Positions 23,911 through 31,735 of a stretch of 34,824 bases of DNA are shown here, piece after piece (position 1 is the stretch's first letter; the number at the start of each line of letters is the position of its first letter). A model generated the notes under the pieces. That model worked only from the letters and a program-made list of their open reading frames with translations. It was not told the origin of the DNA and made no database searches. Location of the stretch: positions 1-34,824 of the forward strand of contig NZ_OBDO01000018.1 of the NCBI RefSeq assembly GCF_900215145.1, given 5' to 3'. Made by a program: the position numbers and the translations under genes. Source of the stretch: Geodermatophilus sabuli (GTDB lineage Bacteria > Actinomycetota > Actinomycetes > Mycobacteriales > Geodermatophilaceae).

Positions 23911-23945
23911 CGTCCCCGGTCCGCCGCCTCGGCGGGCCGGGGACG
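23911..23945 (+). terminator. Intra-operon hairpin between the small gene and the reductase
   Basis: CGTCCCCGG (23911-23919) pairs with CCGGGGACG (23937-23945), and inside it CCGCC (23921-23925) pairs with GGCGG (23931-23935), giving a stem of about 14 bp with one mismatch. There is no T-run, and the reductase follows after 30 nt, so partial termination or mRNA stabilisation is more likely than a full stop. Confidence 0.6.
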
Positions 23946-23975
23946 TCGCCTGCCTACATCGAACGGAGTGACACC

Positions 23976-24938
23976 GTGCACACCACGCACGACGAGGTGG
24001 ACCTGAAGCTGCAGGTCGCGTCCCGGACCGAGGGGGCCGAGGGCGTCGTCGTCCTCGAGCTGCGCGACCCCTCCGGTGCCGACCTGCCCGCCTGGGCCCC
24101 CGGTGCCCACCTCGATCTCGAGCTGCCCAACGGCCTCACCCGGCAGTACTCGCTGTGCGGCGACCCGAACGACCGGTCGGCCTGGCGGATCGGGGTGCTG
24201 CGTGAGCCCGAGGGGCGCGGCGGCTCGGCGTACGTGCACGACGAGCTGACCGCGGGCGTCGAGATCGATGTCCGCGGGCCTCGCAACAACTTCCCGCTCG
24301 TCTCCTCGCCGCACTACGTCTTCATCGCCGGCGGCATCGGGATCACCCCGATCCTGCCGATGATGGCCGCGGCCGAGGCCGCCGGCGCGGAGTGGGAGCT
24401 GCACTACGGCGGCCGCAGCCGCCGGTCGATGGCCTTCCTCGAGTCGATGGAGGAGCTGACCGGCACCCGGGTCACCCTGCATCCGCAGGACGAGGTGGGG
24501 CTCATCGACCTGGAGGCGATCCTCGGCGCGCCCCGGCCGGACACCGTCGTCTACTGCTGCGGGCCCGAGCCGCTGCTGCAGGCGGTCGAGAAGCAGTGCG
24601 TCACCTGGCCCGACGGCGCCCTGCACGTGGAGCGGTTCAGCCCCAAGGAGTTCGGCGAGCCGCTGCTGCAGGGTGCCTTCGAGGTCGAGCTGGCGACCAG
24701 CGGCATGACCCTGACCGTGCCCCCGGACAAGTCGATCCTCGAGGTCGTCGAGGAGGCCGGCGTCCCGGTGCTCTCCTCCTGCCAGGAGGGGACGTGCGGC
24801 ACCTGCGAGACGCCGGTGCTGGAGGGCGAGGTCGACCACCGCGACTCGCTGCTGACCCCGGCGGAGCAGGAGGCGAACGACACGATGTTCATCTGCGTGT
24901 CCCGGGCGGCCTGCCCCAAGCTGGTGCTCGAGCTCTGA
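23976..24938 (+). CDS. Ferredoxin-type oxidoreductase (VanB/phthalate dioxygenase reductase family)
   Basis: A 320-residue reductase with three modules: FMN domain (residues ~10-105, RQYSLCG), NAD(P) domain (GGIGITPILPM, then YCCGPEPLL) and a C-terminal plant-type 2Fe-2S domain with Cys269, Cys274, Cys277 and Cys307 (SCQEGTCGTCE...FICVS). It passes electrons from NADH to the Rieske centre of the oxygenase two genes upstream. GTG 23976 has GGAG 7 nt upstream, in line with family start positions. The stop is 11 nt before the IclR gene. It may also serve the P450 at 5206, which lacks a partner, but that is conjecture. Confidence 0.92.
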   Translation: MHTTHDEVDLKLQVASRTEGAEGVVVLELRDPSGADLPAWAPGAHLDLELPNGLTRQYSLCGDPNDRSAWRIGVLREPEGRGGSAYVHDELTAGVEIDVRGPRNNFPLVSSPHYVFIAGGIGITPILPMMAAAEAAGAEWELHYGGRSRRSMAFLESMEELTGTRVTLHPQDEVGLIDLEAILGAPRPDTVVYCCGPEPLLQAVEKQCVTWPDGALHVERFSPKEFGEPLLQGAFEVELATSGMTLTVPPDKSILEVVEEAGVPVLSSCQEGTCGTCETPVLEGEVDHRDSLLTPAEQEANDTMFICVSRAACPKLVLEL

Positions 24939-24949
24939 CCCCGGTCCGG

Positions 24950-25777
24950 ATGTCCGACCCCGGCGCCGGGGCCACGATCCCCGTGGCCCCGGCGCGGACG
25001 TCGGGAGGCAAACTGCTCGGCGTCCTCGACGCCTTCACCCGCGAGCGGCCGGCGCTCACCCTCTCCGAGATCGCCCGCGTCGTCGGGGTGCCGCTGTCCA
25101 CCGCGCACCGGCTGGTGGCCGAGCTGCGCCGGTGGGGCGGCCTGGAGCGGGACCCCGACGGCCGCTTCCGGATCGGGCTGCGGCTGTTCGAGCTGGGCGC
25201 GCTGGCCCCCCGCGGCCTCGCGCTGCGGGAGGCGGCGCTGCCGTTCATGGAGGACCTCTACGAGGTCACCCACCAGAACGTGCAGCTGGCCGTGCGCGAC
25301 GACGTCGAGGTGCTGTTCGTCGAGCGCTTCGCCGCCCGCGACGCGGTCATGGTGCTCACCCAGGTCGGCGGGCGGTTCGCGCTGCCGCCGACCGGGGTGG
25401 GCCTGGTACTGCTCGCGCACGCGCCGCTCGACGTCCAGGAGCGGGTGCTCGCCGCCCCGCTGAGGCGCTACACCCCGCACACCATCACCGACCCCCGCCA
25501 GCTGCGCCGGGTGCTCGCCGAGGTCCGGCGCAGCGGCCTGGCGATCAGCGACCGGCAGGTCACCATGGACGCCGTCTCGGTGGCCGCGCCGATCGCCGGT
25601 CCGGACGGCGTCGTGGCGGCGCTGTCGGTCGTCGTGCGTGGTGACTCCCCGGCCGCGGTGCGCGCGCTCACCCCCGGCGTCCGGGCCGCCGCGCGCGGCA
25701 TCTCCCGGGTGCTCACCCAGTCCGCCGGCGGCGGGTGGCCGGGGGCGTCCGCGTCCGCCGGCGACGTGGCCCGCTGA
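24950..25777 (+). CDS. IclR-family regulator of the Rieske operon
   Basis: A 275-residue IclR protein: a variable N-terminal tail, winged helix (LTLSEIARVVGVPLSTAHRLV), linker, and effector domain (QLAVRDDVEVLFVERFAARD, then VSVAAPIAGPDGVVAALSVVV). It resembles the KipR-like regulator at 9901-10671 in the effector region (ARDAV, PLxxYTPHTIT). The ATG at 24950 gives an 11-nt gap to the reductase stop. Being last in the oxygenase operon it probably autoregulates it, through the palindrome at 22426-22442. The effector is unknown. Confidence 0.88.
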   Translation: MSDPGAGATIPVAPARTSGGKLLGVLDAFTRERPALTLSEIARVVGVPLSTAHRLVAELRRWGGLERDPDGRFRIGLRLFELGALAPRGLALREAALPFMEDLYEVTHQNVQLAVRDDVEVLFVERFAARDAVMVLTQVGGRFALPPTGVGLVLLAHAPLDVQERVLAAPLRRYTPHTITDPRQLRRVLAEVRRSGLAISDRQVTMDAVSVAAPIAGPDGVVAALSVVVRGDSPAAVRALTPGVRAAARGISRVLTQSAGGGWPGASASAGDVAR

Positions 25778-25825
25778 CCCCGACCCACCGCCTGTGCACC
25801 GCCCACCCGTCGAGAGGACACCTCC

Positions 25826-26929
25826 GTGGAGATCACCGCAGCCGTCGTCGAGGAACTGCACGGCCCCTTCGTCGTCCGGGACGTCGAGATCGACGAGCCC
25901 GGTCCCGGCGACGTGCTGGTCAAGGTGGCGGCCACCGGCTTCTGCCACACCGACGGCATCGCCCGCGACGGCGACCTGCCCTTCCCGCTGCCGGGCGTGC
26001 TCGGCCACGAGGGCGCCGGCACGGTCGTCGCCGTGGGCGAGGGCGTCACCGGCGTCCGCGAGGGCCAGGACGTGGTCCTCGGCTGGCCGTACTGCGGGGC
26101 CTGCCGCAACTGCCTCGCCGGGCAGCCGCGCTACTGCCTGCGCACCGGTGAACTGGTCGGCGGCGGCACCCGGCTGGACGGCGCCTCGGCGCTGCGCACC
26201 CGCGACGGCGGTCCGCTCGCCAGCCACTTCTTCGGCCAGTCGTCGTTCGCCACGTACTCGATGACCACGGCGTCCTCGCTGGTGCCGATCCCCGACGGGC
26301 TGCCGGTGGAGCTCATGGGCCCGCTGGCCTGCGGGCTGGCCACCGGCGCCGGCGCGGTGTTCAACACCCTGCGCCCGGAGCCGGGCAGCTCGATCGTCGT
26401 CTACGGCGCGGGCACCGTCGGCCTGGCCGCGGTCATGGCCGCCCGGAGCTCCGCCGCGACGACGATCATCGCCGTCGACCGGCACGCCTCGCGGCTGCGG
26501 CTGGCCACCGACCTCGGCGCCACCCACGTCGTCGACGCCACCGACACCGACGCGGTGCAGGCGGTCACGGAGATCTGCGGCGGCCCGGCCGACGCCGCGC
26601 TGGACTGCACCGGGGCCATCCCGGTCCTGCGCCAGGCGATCGACTCGGTCGGCATGCTCGGGACGGCGCTGCTGATCGGCGGGGCCCCGGCGGGAGCGGA
26701 GTTCAGCGCCGACCACCTGACCACCCTGTGGGGCAAGACGATCCGCGGCACGCTCGGCGGCAGCGGGCACGGCCAGGCGCTCATCGCCGCGCTCATGGAC
26801 CTCCACGCCCAGGGCCGCTTCCCGTTCGACCGGCTGGTCGAGTACTTCCCGCTCGACCGCATCGAGGACGCCGTGGAGGCCTCCTACAGCGGCGCCGTCG
26901 TCAAGCCCATCCTGCGCATGCCGGTGTGA
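25826..26929 (+). CDS. Zinc-dependent alcohol dehydrogenase (aryl-alcohol type)
   Basis: A 367-residue MDR dehydrogenase with both zinc sites: catalytic Cys40 (TGFCHTDG) and His61-Glu62 (GHEGAG); structural Cys90, Cys93, Cys96, Cys104 (CGACRNC...YC). The Rossmann motif is VVYGAGTVGLAAVMAA with Asp in IIAVDRHASRL, favouring NAD+. It resembles XylB/benzyl-alcohol-type enzymes and could oxidise aryl alcohols or, in reverse, aldehydes released by demethylation (formaldehyde would need a glutathione- or mycothiol-type relative, not this). GTG 25826 follows GAGAGGACAC. It may be read from the Rieske operon (48-nt gap). A bidirectional terminator follows. Confidence 0.9.
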   Translation: MEITAAVVEELHGPFVVRDVEIDEPGPGDVLVKVAATGFCHTDGIARDGDLPFPLPGVLGHEGAGTVVAVGEGVTGVREGQDVVLGWPYCGACRNCLAGQPRYCLRTGELVGGGTRLDGASALRTRDGGPLASHFFGQSSFATYSMTTASSLVPIPDGLPVELMGPLACGLATGAGAVFNTLRPEPGSSIVVYGAGTVGLAAVMAARSSAATTIIAVDRHASRLRLATDLGATHVVDATDTDAVQAVTEICGGPADAALDCTGAIPVLRQAIDSVGMLGTALLIGGAPAGAEFSADHLTTLWGKTIRGTLGGSGHGQALIAALMDLHAQGRFPFDRLVEYFPLDRIEDAVEASYSGAVVKPILRMPV

Positions 26930-26939
26930 CGGCGTACCC

Positions 26940-26984
26940 GTGCCCATCCGCGGATCTGCCCCGTGCGGATCCGCGGATGGGCAC
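26940..26984. terminator. Bidirectional terminator between convergent genes
   Basis: Perfect 17-bp arms GTGCCCATCCGCGGATC (26940-26956) and GATCCGCGGATGGGCAC (26968-26984) with an 11-nt loop, between the ADH stop (26929) and the copper-storage gene stop (26993). Confidence 0.92.
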
Positions 26985-26992
26985 GCCGGGAC

Positions 26993-27400
26993 TCAGCCGA
27001 GCGAGGAGATCAGGTCGCGGCAGGCCTGCTCGCACCGCCGGCAGGCCTCGGCGCAGACCCGGCAGTGCTCGTGCATCTCGGCGTGGCTCGCGCACTCGTC
27101 GCCGCACGCCTTGCAGGCCGTGGCGCAGGCCTCGAGCACCGCGCGGGTGAGGTTCGCGTCGTAGCCGGTGTGCCGGGAGAGCACCCGCCCGGTCGTGTCG
27201 CAGACGTCGGCGCAGTCGAGGTCGCTGCGGATGCACTTCCTGAGGTCGGCGACCATCTCCTCGCTGAGGCAGGCGTCGGCGCAGGCGGTGCAGGCCTGCG
27301 CGCACTCGACGCACGCCTCGATGCAGGCGAGCAGCGCCGAGCGGTCGACCCCACCGAGGTCCCCTGGGTACGTGTCGAGCATCCGTCCCGCAACGCTCAC
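26993..27400 (-). CDS. Four-helix-bundle copper-storage protein (Csp family, cytosolic)
   Basis: A 135-residue helical protein with 18 cysteines spaced every three to four residues (CIEACVECAQACTACADAC, then CKACGDEC and CRVCAEACRRCEQAC), plus histidines near helix ends. Csp proteins store many Cu(I) ions inside a four-helix bundle. There is no signal peptide, so it is the cytosolic Csp3 type. The start is GTG 27400; a shorter Met at residue 7 (MLDTYP) is possible. No copper exporter or CsoR lies nearby. It is convergent with ADH and monocistronic. Confidence 0.9.
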   Translation of the reverse strand: MSVAGRMLDTYPGDLGGVDRSALLACIEACVECAQACTACADACLSEEMVADLRKCIRSDLDCADVCDTTGRVLSRHTGYDANLTRAVLEACATACKACGDECASHAEMHEHCRVCAEACRRCEQACRDLISSLG

Positions 27401-27424
27401 GGCGACTCCTCAGGTCTCGGTGCG

Positions 27425-27444
27425 GGACGCCGGGGACGGCGTCC
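27425..27444. promoter_or_regulatory. Inverted repeat upstream of glycosyltransferase and Csp genes
   Basis: GGACGCC-N6-GGCGTCC with perfect 7-bp arms in the 198-nt divergent region. Could be an operator for either gene; too little is known to assign it. Confidence 0.3.
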
Positions 27445-27598
27445 GCTTCGGGCACCGGCCCCTGTCCTACCCCGGGCCCCGGCGACACGCCCGGCCGTCG
27501 GCTCCGGTGTCCGCCAACTGTTCCGGGACCGCTCCGGGCGATACCGTCCTCGCCCCTGGCAGCCGCCGGCGGATCCTCGAGCAGCGTGGGGGGCGACG

Positions 27599-28717
27599 AT
27601 GTCCGGACGACGGTCCATCTGCCTCTACACGCCCTCGACCGACCCGTCCGGGATGGGCGCGCACATGGTCGACCTGCTAGCCGAGTACGCCGCGACGGCG
27701 GACGTGGCGCTGATGATGCGGCCGACGACCGGCGGGCGGCGGCTGCTCGACCGGGCCGCGGAGCTGGGCGCCCGCACCGTCGAGCTGCCCTCGCCGCGTC
27801 ACCCGCACTTCGCCGGGGTGGTCACGGGGTTCCTCCGCCGGCACCCCGCCGACGTCTTCCACTGCCACGTCGGCACCGGCTCCGAGGACTGGGACGGCGT
27901 CCGCCTGGCCCGCGGTGCCGGGTGTCCGGCTGTTCTGCAGACGCAGCACCTGCCCTACCTGGTCGCCCACCCGCGCAAGCGGCGGGCCTACCACCACGCG
28001 ATCGAGCAGGTCGACCGCCTGATCGCGGTCTCCGAGGGACTGCGCCGCACCTACCACCGCATCGGCGTGCCGCCGGAGCGGTTCACCACCGTGCCCAACG
28101 GCGTCGCCCCGCTGCGCGGCCGGATCGGCCGCGACGCCGCCCGTGCCGCCCTCGGCCTGGAGCGGCGGCAGCCGGTCGTCATGACGCTCGGCCGGCTGAC
28201 CCACATGAAGGGCCAGTGGCACCTGGTCGACACGGTGCCCGGGCTGCTGGCCCGCCATCCGGACCTCGCCGTCGTCCTGGTCGGTGACGGGCCGCTGCGA
28301 CAGGCGCTGGAGAAGCGGGCGGCCGCGCTGGGCGTGGCCGGCGCCGTCCGGTTCCCCGGCCACCGGTCCGACGCCCGGCAGCTGCTCGACGCCGCCGACG
28401 TCTTCGTCCTGCCGTCGCGGCACGAGGGGATGCCCCTGGTGGCACTGGAGGCGATGGAGGCCGGGCTGCCGGTCGTGGGCACCCGCGTGATCGGCACCGA
28501 GGAGGTCGTGGTCGACGGGGTCACCGGCGCGCTGGTGCGGCCGGGCGACCCGGCGGCGCTCGGCGCCGCGCTGGAACGGCTGCTCGCCGACCCGTGTCTG
28601 CGCCGCCGGCAGGGCGCTGCCGGACGGTGCCGCTACCTGGCCGGGTTCACCCGGGAACGGATGGCCGCCGAGACCGCGGCGGTCTACGAGGCCGCCCTGC
28701 GCGGAGCCCGCCGGTGA
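27599..28717 (+). CDS. Glycosyltransferase family 4 protein
   Basis: A 372-residue GT-B enzyme. The N-terminal half has ICLYTPSTDPSGMGAHM and VFHCHVGTG; the C-terminal half has the nucleotide-sugar domain MTLGRLTHMKGQWHLVD, then LVGDGPLR and the E-x7-E motif (HEGMPLVALEAM). It would transfer a sugar to a lipid- or polysaccharide-linked acceptor on the cytoplasmic membrane. ATG 27599 is preceded by GGGGGGCG. Its stop overlaps the Gfo/Idh start by 4 nt (28714-28717), linking it to sugar-processing oxidoreductases. Acceptor and donor are unknown. Confidence 0.88.
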   Translation: MSGRRSICLYTPSTDPSGMGAHMVDLLAEYAATADVALMMRPTTGGRRLLDRAAELGARTVELPSPRHPHFAGVVTGFLRRHPADVFHCHVGTGSEDWDGVRLARGAGCPAVLQTQHLPYLVAHPRKRRAYHHAIEQVDRLIAVSEGLRRTYHRIGVPPERFTTVPNGVAPLRGRIGRDAARAALGLERRQPVVMTLGRLTHMKGQWHLVDTVPGLLARHPDLAVVLVGDGPLRQALEKRAAALGVAGAVRFPGHRSDARQLLDAADVFVLPSRHEGMPLVALEAMEAGLPVVGTRVIGTEEVVVDGVTGALVRPGDPAALGAALERLLADPCLRRRQGAAGRCRYLAGFTRERMAAETAAVYEAALRGARR

Positions 28718-29685
28718 GCCGGCTGCGGGTCGGGGTGGTCGGCACCGGCTTCATCGCCGGCCGGCACCTGGCGGCGCTGTCGCGGTTCGACGACGTCGAG
28801 GTCGTCGCCGTCGCCGACCCCGTGCGGGAGCGCGCCGAGGTGGCCGCCGCGCGGGTCGGTGCCCGGTGCCTCGACGACGGGGCGGCGCTGCTGCAGCTGG
28901 AGGAGCTCGACGCCGTCTGGCTGTGCGTGCCGCCCTTCGCGCACGGGCCGCTGGAGGCGGCGGCGGTCGCCCGGCGCCTGCCGTTCTTCGTGGAGAAGCC
29001 GCTGGCCCTGGACGTGGACACCGCCCGGGAGGTGGCCCGGCAGGTGGCGGGGGCCGGGCTGACTACCGCGGTCGGCTACCACTGGCGGCACCTGGACGTC
29101 GTCCAGCGGGCGGCCGCGCTGCTGCCGGCCGGCGACGTCCGGCTGGTCACCGGGACGTGGCTGGACGCCACACCCCGCCCGCCGTGGTGGGTGCGGCGCG
29201 ACGGGTCCGGGGGGCAGGTGGTCGAGCAGACCACGCACGTGTTCGACCTGGCCCGCCTGCTCGCGGGTGAGGTCGTGTCGGTCTGCGCCGCCGAGCGGCC
29301 GGCTCCCGTCGAGGGGGAGGTCGCCACGGCCGCGGCCGCGGTCCTGACCTTCGCGTCCGGAGCGGTGGGCAGCGTCTGCTCGACCCGGGTGCTGGGCTGG
29401 CGGCACGCGGTGGGCCTACAGGTGGTCGCCGACGGCCGGGTGGTGGAGCTGTCCGAGCGCAGCCTCGACGACCACCGGCTGCGGGTGGTCACCGCCGACG
29501 GCGAGGAGGTGCACCGCACCGACGCGGACCCGATCGCGGCCGAGGACCGCGAGTTCGTCGACGTGCTGTGCGGCCGGGCCGAGCGGGTGCGGGTGCCCTA
29601 CGCCGAGGCGCTACGCACGCACGCCCTGGCCTGCGCCGCGGACACGGCCGCGCGCGGTGGCGCGCCGGTCCGGGTCGAGAGCTGA
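28714..29685 (+). CDS. Gfo/Idh/MocA family oxidoreductase
   Basis: A 323-residue NAD(P)-dependent protein with Rossmann motif VGVVGTGFIAGRHLAAL, acidic VVAVADP, and the EKPLALD substrate motif (FFVEKPLALDV), followed by a GH109/MocA-like C-terminal sheet (TTHVFDLARLL). Such proteins oxidise or epimerise sugars and inositols. GTG 28714 overlaps the GT stop; the MDR gene begins 3 nt after its stop. In many polysaccharide clusters MDR and Gfo/Idh domains are fused in one bi-domain oxidoreductase; here they are separate and in the opposite order. Confidence 0.87.
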   Translation: MSRLRVGVVGTGFIAGRHLAALSRFDDVEVVAVADPVRERAEVAAARVGARCLDDGAALLQLEELDAVWLCVPPFAHGPLEAAAVARRLPFFVEKPLALDVDTAREVARQVAGAGLTTAVGYHWRHLDVVQRAAALLPAGDVRLVTGTWLDATPRPPWWVRRDGSGGQVVEQTTHVFDLARLLAGEVVSVCAAERPAPVEGEVATAAAAVLTFASGAVGSVCSTRVLGWRHAVGLQVVADGRVVELSERSLDDHRLRVVTADGEEVHRTDADPIAAEDREFVDVLCGRAERVRVPYAEALRTHALACAADTAARGGAPVRVES

Positions 29686-29687
29686 GG

Positions 29688-30806
29688 GTGGCCGGGGTGG
29701 GGAAGCGGCCGATCCGGTCCATCGGCGTGGTGACGCCCGGGCAGCCGGAGATCCTCGACGACGTCGAGCCGGAACCCGGCCCGGGACAGGCGTGGGTGAG
29801 CACCGAGTGGAGCGGCATCAGCGCCGGCACCGAGGTCGCGCTGGTCCGAGGCACCGATCCGCACCACCTCCTGCACTGGGATCCGGACCTGCGGTCGTTC
29901 GACGACAGCGGTCCGCCTGCGGGCTACCCCGTCCGCAGCCTGGGCTACATGGAGGTCGGCCGGGTCACCGAGACCCGGAGGCCGGACCTGCCCGAGGGGA
30001 CGCGGGTGGCCATGGCCTACGGGCACCGCACCGGGCGGTGCGCCGACCCGGAGCGGATGCCGGTGATCCCGGTTCCCGACGACCTCGACCCGGTGCTGGG
30101 GGTCTACCTCGCCCAGATGGGCCCGATCTGCGTCAACGGCCTGCTGCACGCGGCGGCGGGCGTGGCCGGCCCCGGAGCCGATGTGGACGCCGGCGTCCGC
30201 GACCGGCACGTCCTGGTCACGGGCGCAGGGATCATCGGCCTGCTGTCCGCGCTGCTCGCCGTCCGGCACGGCACGGCCGACGTGGTGGTCGCCGAGCCGT
30301 CCCCGCAGCGCCGTGCCGTCGCCGAGGCCCTGGGGCTGGCCACGCTCGACGACGCCGACAGCGCTGCGTGGCGGGCGGTCAAGGAGCGCTGGCGGCACGG
30401 TCCGGGGGACGTCGGCGCGGACGTCGTCCTGCAGTGCCGCGGGCACGACGCAGCGCTGGCCACGGCGCTCAAGGCGCTGCGGCCGCAGGGGACGGTCGTC
30501 GACCTCGGCTTCTACCAGGCCGGTGCCGAGGCGGTACGGCTCGGGGAGGAGTTCCACCACAACGGCCTGTCCGTCGTCTGCGCGCAGATCGGCCGGGTGC
30601 CCCGCGGCATGGCCGACGCCTGGCCGCGCCGCGCGCTTGCCGACGTCACCCTCGACCTCCTGCGCGAGCGGGGGGACGACGTCCGGACCCACCTGGTCAC
30701 CGACGTCCTGCCCTTCGAGGAGGGCCCCGCCTTCCTGGCCGACCTGGCCGGGCGCCGGCTGCCGAGCCCGCCGCTGCAGGCGGTGCTGCGCTTCGACTGC
30801 GGCTGA
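29688..30806 (+). CDS. MDR-family (zinc-binding dehydrogenase-like) oxidoreductase
   Basis: A 372-residue medium-chain dehydrogenase with SGISAGTEVALVRG in place of the usual catalytic-Cys loop, and Rossmann motif VLVTGAGIIGLLSALLA followed by VVVAEPSPQR. The CxxCxxC zinc lobe is missing. This resembles the MDR half of bi-domain oxidoreductases from polysaccharide clusters, and TDH-like sugar dehydrogenases. GTG 29688 lies 3 nt after the Gfo/Idh stop; GTG 29697 is an alternative. It probably works with the Gfo/Idh protein on one sugar-like substrate, perhaps a keto-sugar intermediate. Confidence 0.82.
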   Translation: MAGVGKRPIRSIGVVTPGQPEILDDVEPEPGPGQAWVSTEWSGISAGTEVALVRGTDPHHLLHWDPDLRSFDDSGPPAGYPVRSLGYMEVGRVTETRRPDLPEGTRVAMAYGHRTGRCADPERMPVIPVPDDLDPVLGVYLAQMGPICVNGLLHAAAGVAGPGADVDAGVRDRHVLVTGAGIIGLLSALLAVRHGTADVVVAEPSPQRRAVAEALGLATLDDADSAAWRAVKERWRHGPGDVGADVVLQCRGHDAALATALKALRPQGTVVDLGFYQAGAEAVRLGEEFHHNGLSVVCAQIGRVPRGMADAWPRRALADVTLDLLRERGDDVRTHLVTDVLPFEEGPAFLADLAGRRLPSPPLQAVLRFDCG

Positions 30807-30813
30807 CGAGCCG

Positions 30814-31123
30814 GTGCGGATCCTGCTGGTCGGCAACCACTGGACCGAAGGGCCCGGCGGCGCGGAGACCGTGCTGGTGCTCACCGCGGACCTGCTGCGC
30901 GCCGCGGGGCACGAGGTGGTGCCCTTCGCGGTCGCACCGGGCTGCTCGTCCCGCCCGGCGACCCCGTCGGGATGGCGGGGGCCCTCACCCGCTGGTCCGG
31001 CGACCGGACGAGGCCGCGGCGATGGGCCGCGCGGCGTGGGCCCGGGCACGCGAGCGCCACGACCCGGTGGCGCACGTGGCCGCCCTCGTCGCCCTCTACG
31101 GGCGTGTCGCCCACGTGTCGTGA
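30814..31123 (+). pseudogene. Glycosyltransferase remnant A (deletion plus frameshift)
   Basis: The first ~40 codons from GTG 30814 are a good GT4 N-terminus (RILLVGNHWTEGPGGAETVL, then AAGHEVVPFAVA). At about 30929-30935 the sequence jumps to a typical C-terminal segment in another frame (TGLLVPPGDPVGMAGAL), then changes frame again into RPDEAAAMGRAAWARARERH and ends at 31123. The middle ~250 residues are absent. Two separate lesions argue for an old pseudogene rather than a sequencing error. It follows the MDR gene by 7 nt. Confidence 0.75.
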
Positions 31124-31148
31124 CGGACGGACTTGTTCCGCGAGTCCC

Positions 31149-31168
31149 GGCAGGGGATCGTCCCTGCC
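31149..31168. terminator. Small hairpin after glycosyltransferase remnant A
   Basis: GGCAGGG (31149-31155) and CCCTGCC (31162-31168) pair over 7 bp with a 6-nt loop, 57 nt before the next start. A weak terminator candidate for the glycan operon. Confidence 0.4.
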
Positions 31169-31224
31169 ATCGCCGCGGACGCCGGGGGACCGGGCTGCGC
31201 GGCGGCCTCAGAGGAGGGGCCGTC

Positions 31225-31662
31225 ATGGGCTGGGCGTTCGTCAGCGTCGTCGGTTTCGCGCTGTTCACCGGGCTCGTCGTCGTGCTGGCGCGCACCAACA
31301 CCGCCCGCTGGGAGGCCGACCACCGGGCGGCCCAGGCCGCGATCCGGGAACGGGAGCAGGCCTCCCGCCGCGCTCGGGTGGCCGCGCTGATCGCACCGAG
31401 GGCTCCGCAGAACGGCCACCGGATGCCCCGTCCACGACTGCGCCGACCGCAGGTGCCGCACCCCCACCTCCCGCACCTCCCGCACGTGCACCTCCCGGCC
31501 CGGGTGGTCGATCGGCTCCCGCGGCCACTCGGCAACGGGCACCTGCTCCGCCTCGACGGCCTGCCCGCCCGGCGGCTGCCCCGTCTCCCCGGCCGCCGGC
31601 GGCTGCTGGACGAGCAGCCGCAGCCGGACCCCGGGGAACCCGCGGCGGGACCGCAGTCCTAG
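31225..31662 (+). CDS. Small membrane-anchored protein, basic and Pro/His/Leu-rich (unknown)
   Basis: A 145-residue protein starting with one membrane helix (WAFVSVVGFALFTGLVVVLA), then a charged helical stretch (RWEADHRAAQAAIREREQ) and a basic tail with repeated PHLP and RLPRP units (HPHLPHLPHVHLPARVV). ATG 31225 has a strong GAGGAGGGG. I do not recognise a family; the topology suggests a cytoplasmic tail anchored to the membrane. Codon usage agrees with coding, but the repetitive tail makes it a moderate call. It shares its stop region with the minus-strand fragment at 31659-31735. Confidence 0.6.
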   Translation: MGWAFVSVVGFALFTGLVVVLARTNTARWEADHRAAQAAIREREQASRRARVAALIAPRAPQNGHRMPRPRLRRPQVPHPHLPHLPHVHLPARVVDRLPRPLGNGHLLRLDGLPARRLPRLPGRRRLLDEQPQPDPGEPAAGPQS

Positions 31663-31735
31663 ACCAGGGAGCGGAACAGCTCGACGAGCCGGTCGGCGTG
31701 CGCGTCGAACGTGTGCTGCCGGCGCACCTCCAACG
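31659..31735 (-). pseudogene. Glycosyltransferase remnant B, C-terminal tail on minus strand
   Basis: Reading leftwards to the TAG at 31661-31659, the last ~25 codons give a plausible GT C-terminus (QHTFDAHADRLVELFRSLV). No homologous sequence continues to the right, where plus-strand remnant C begins. A short piece, so the assignment is tentative. Confidence 0.4.

Noticed and set aside
24551..26947. Long minus-strand frame (about 800 codons) opposite the IclR and ADH genes
   Set aside because: Composition dominated by Gly/Arg/Asp/Val in GC-rich shadow style; overlaps two well-supported plus-strand genes entirely.
29598..31535. Long minus-strand frame opposite the MDR gene
   Set aside because: Shadow of the MDR gene and glycosyltransferase remnant; no recognisable domain or start context.
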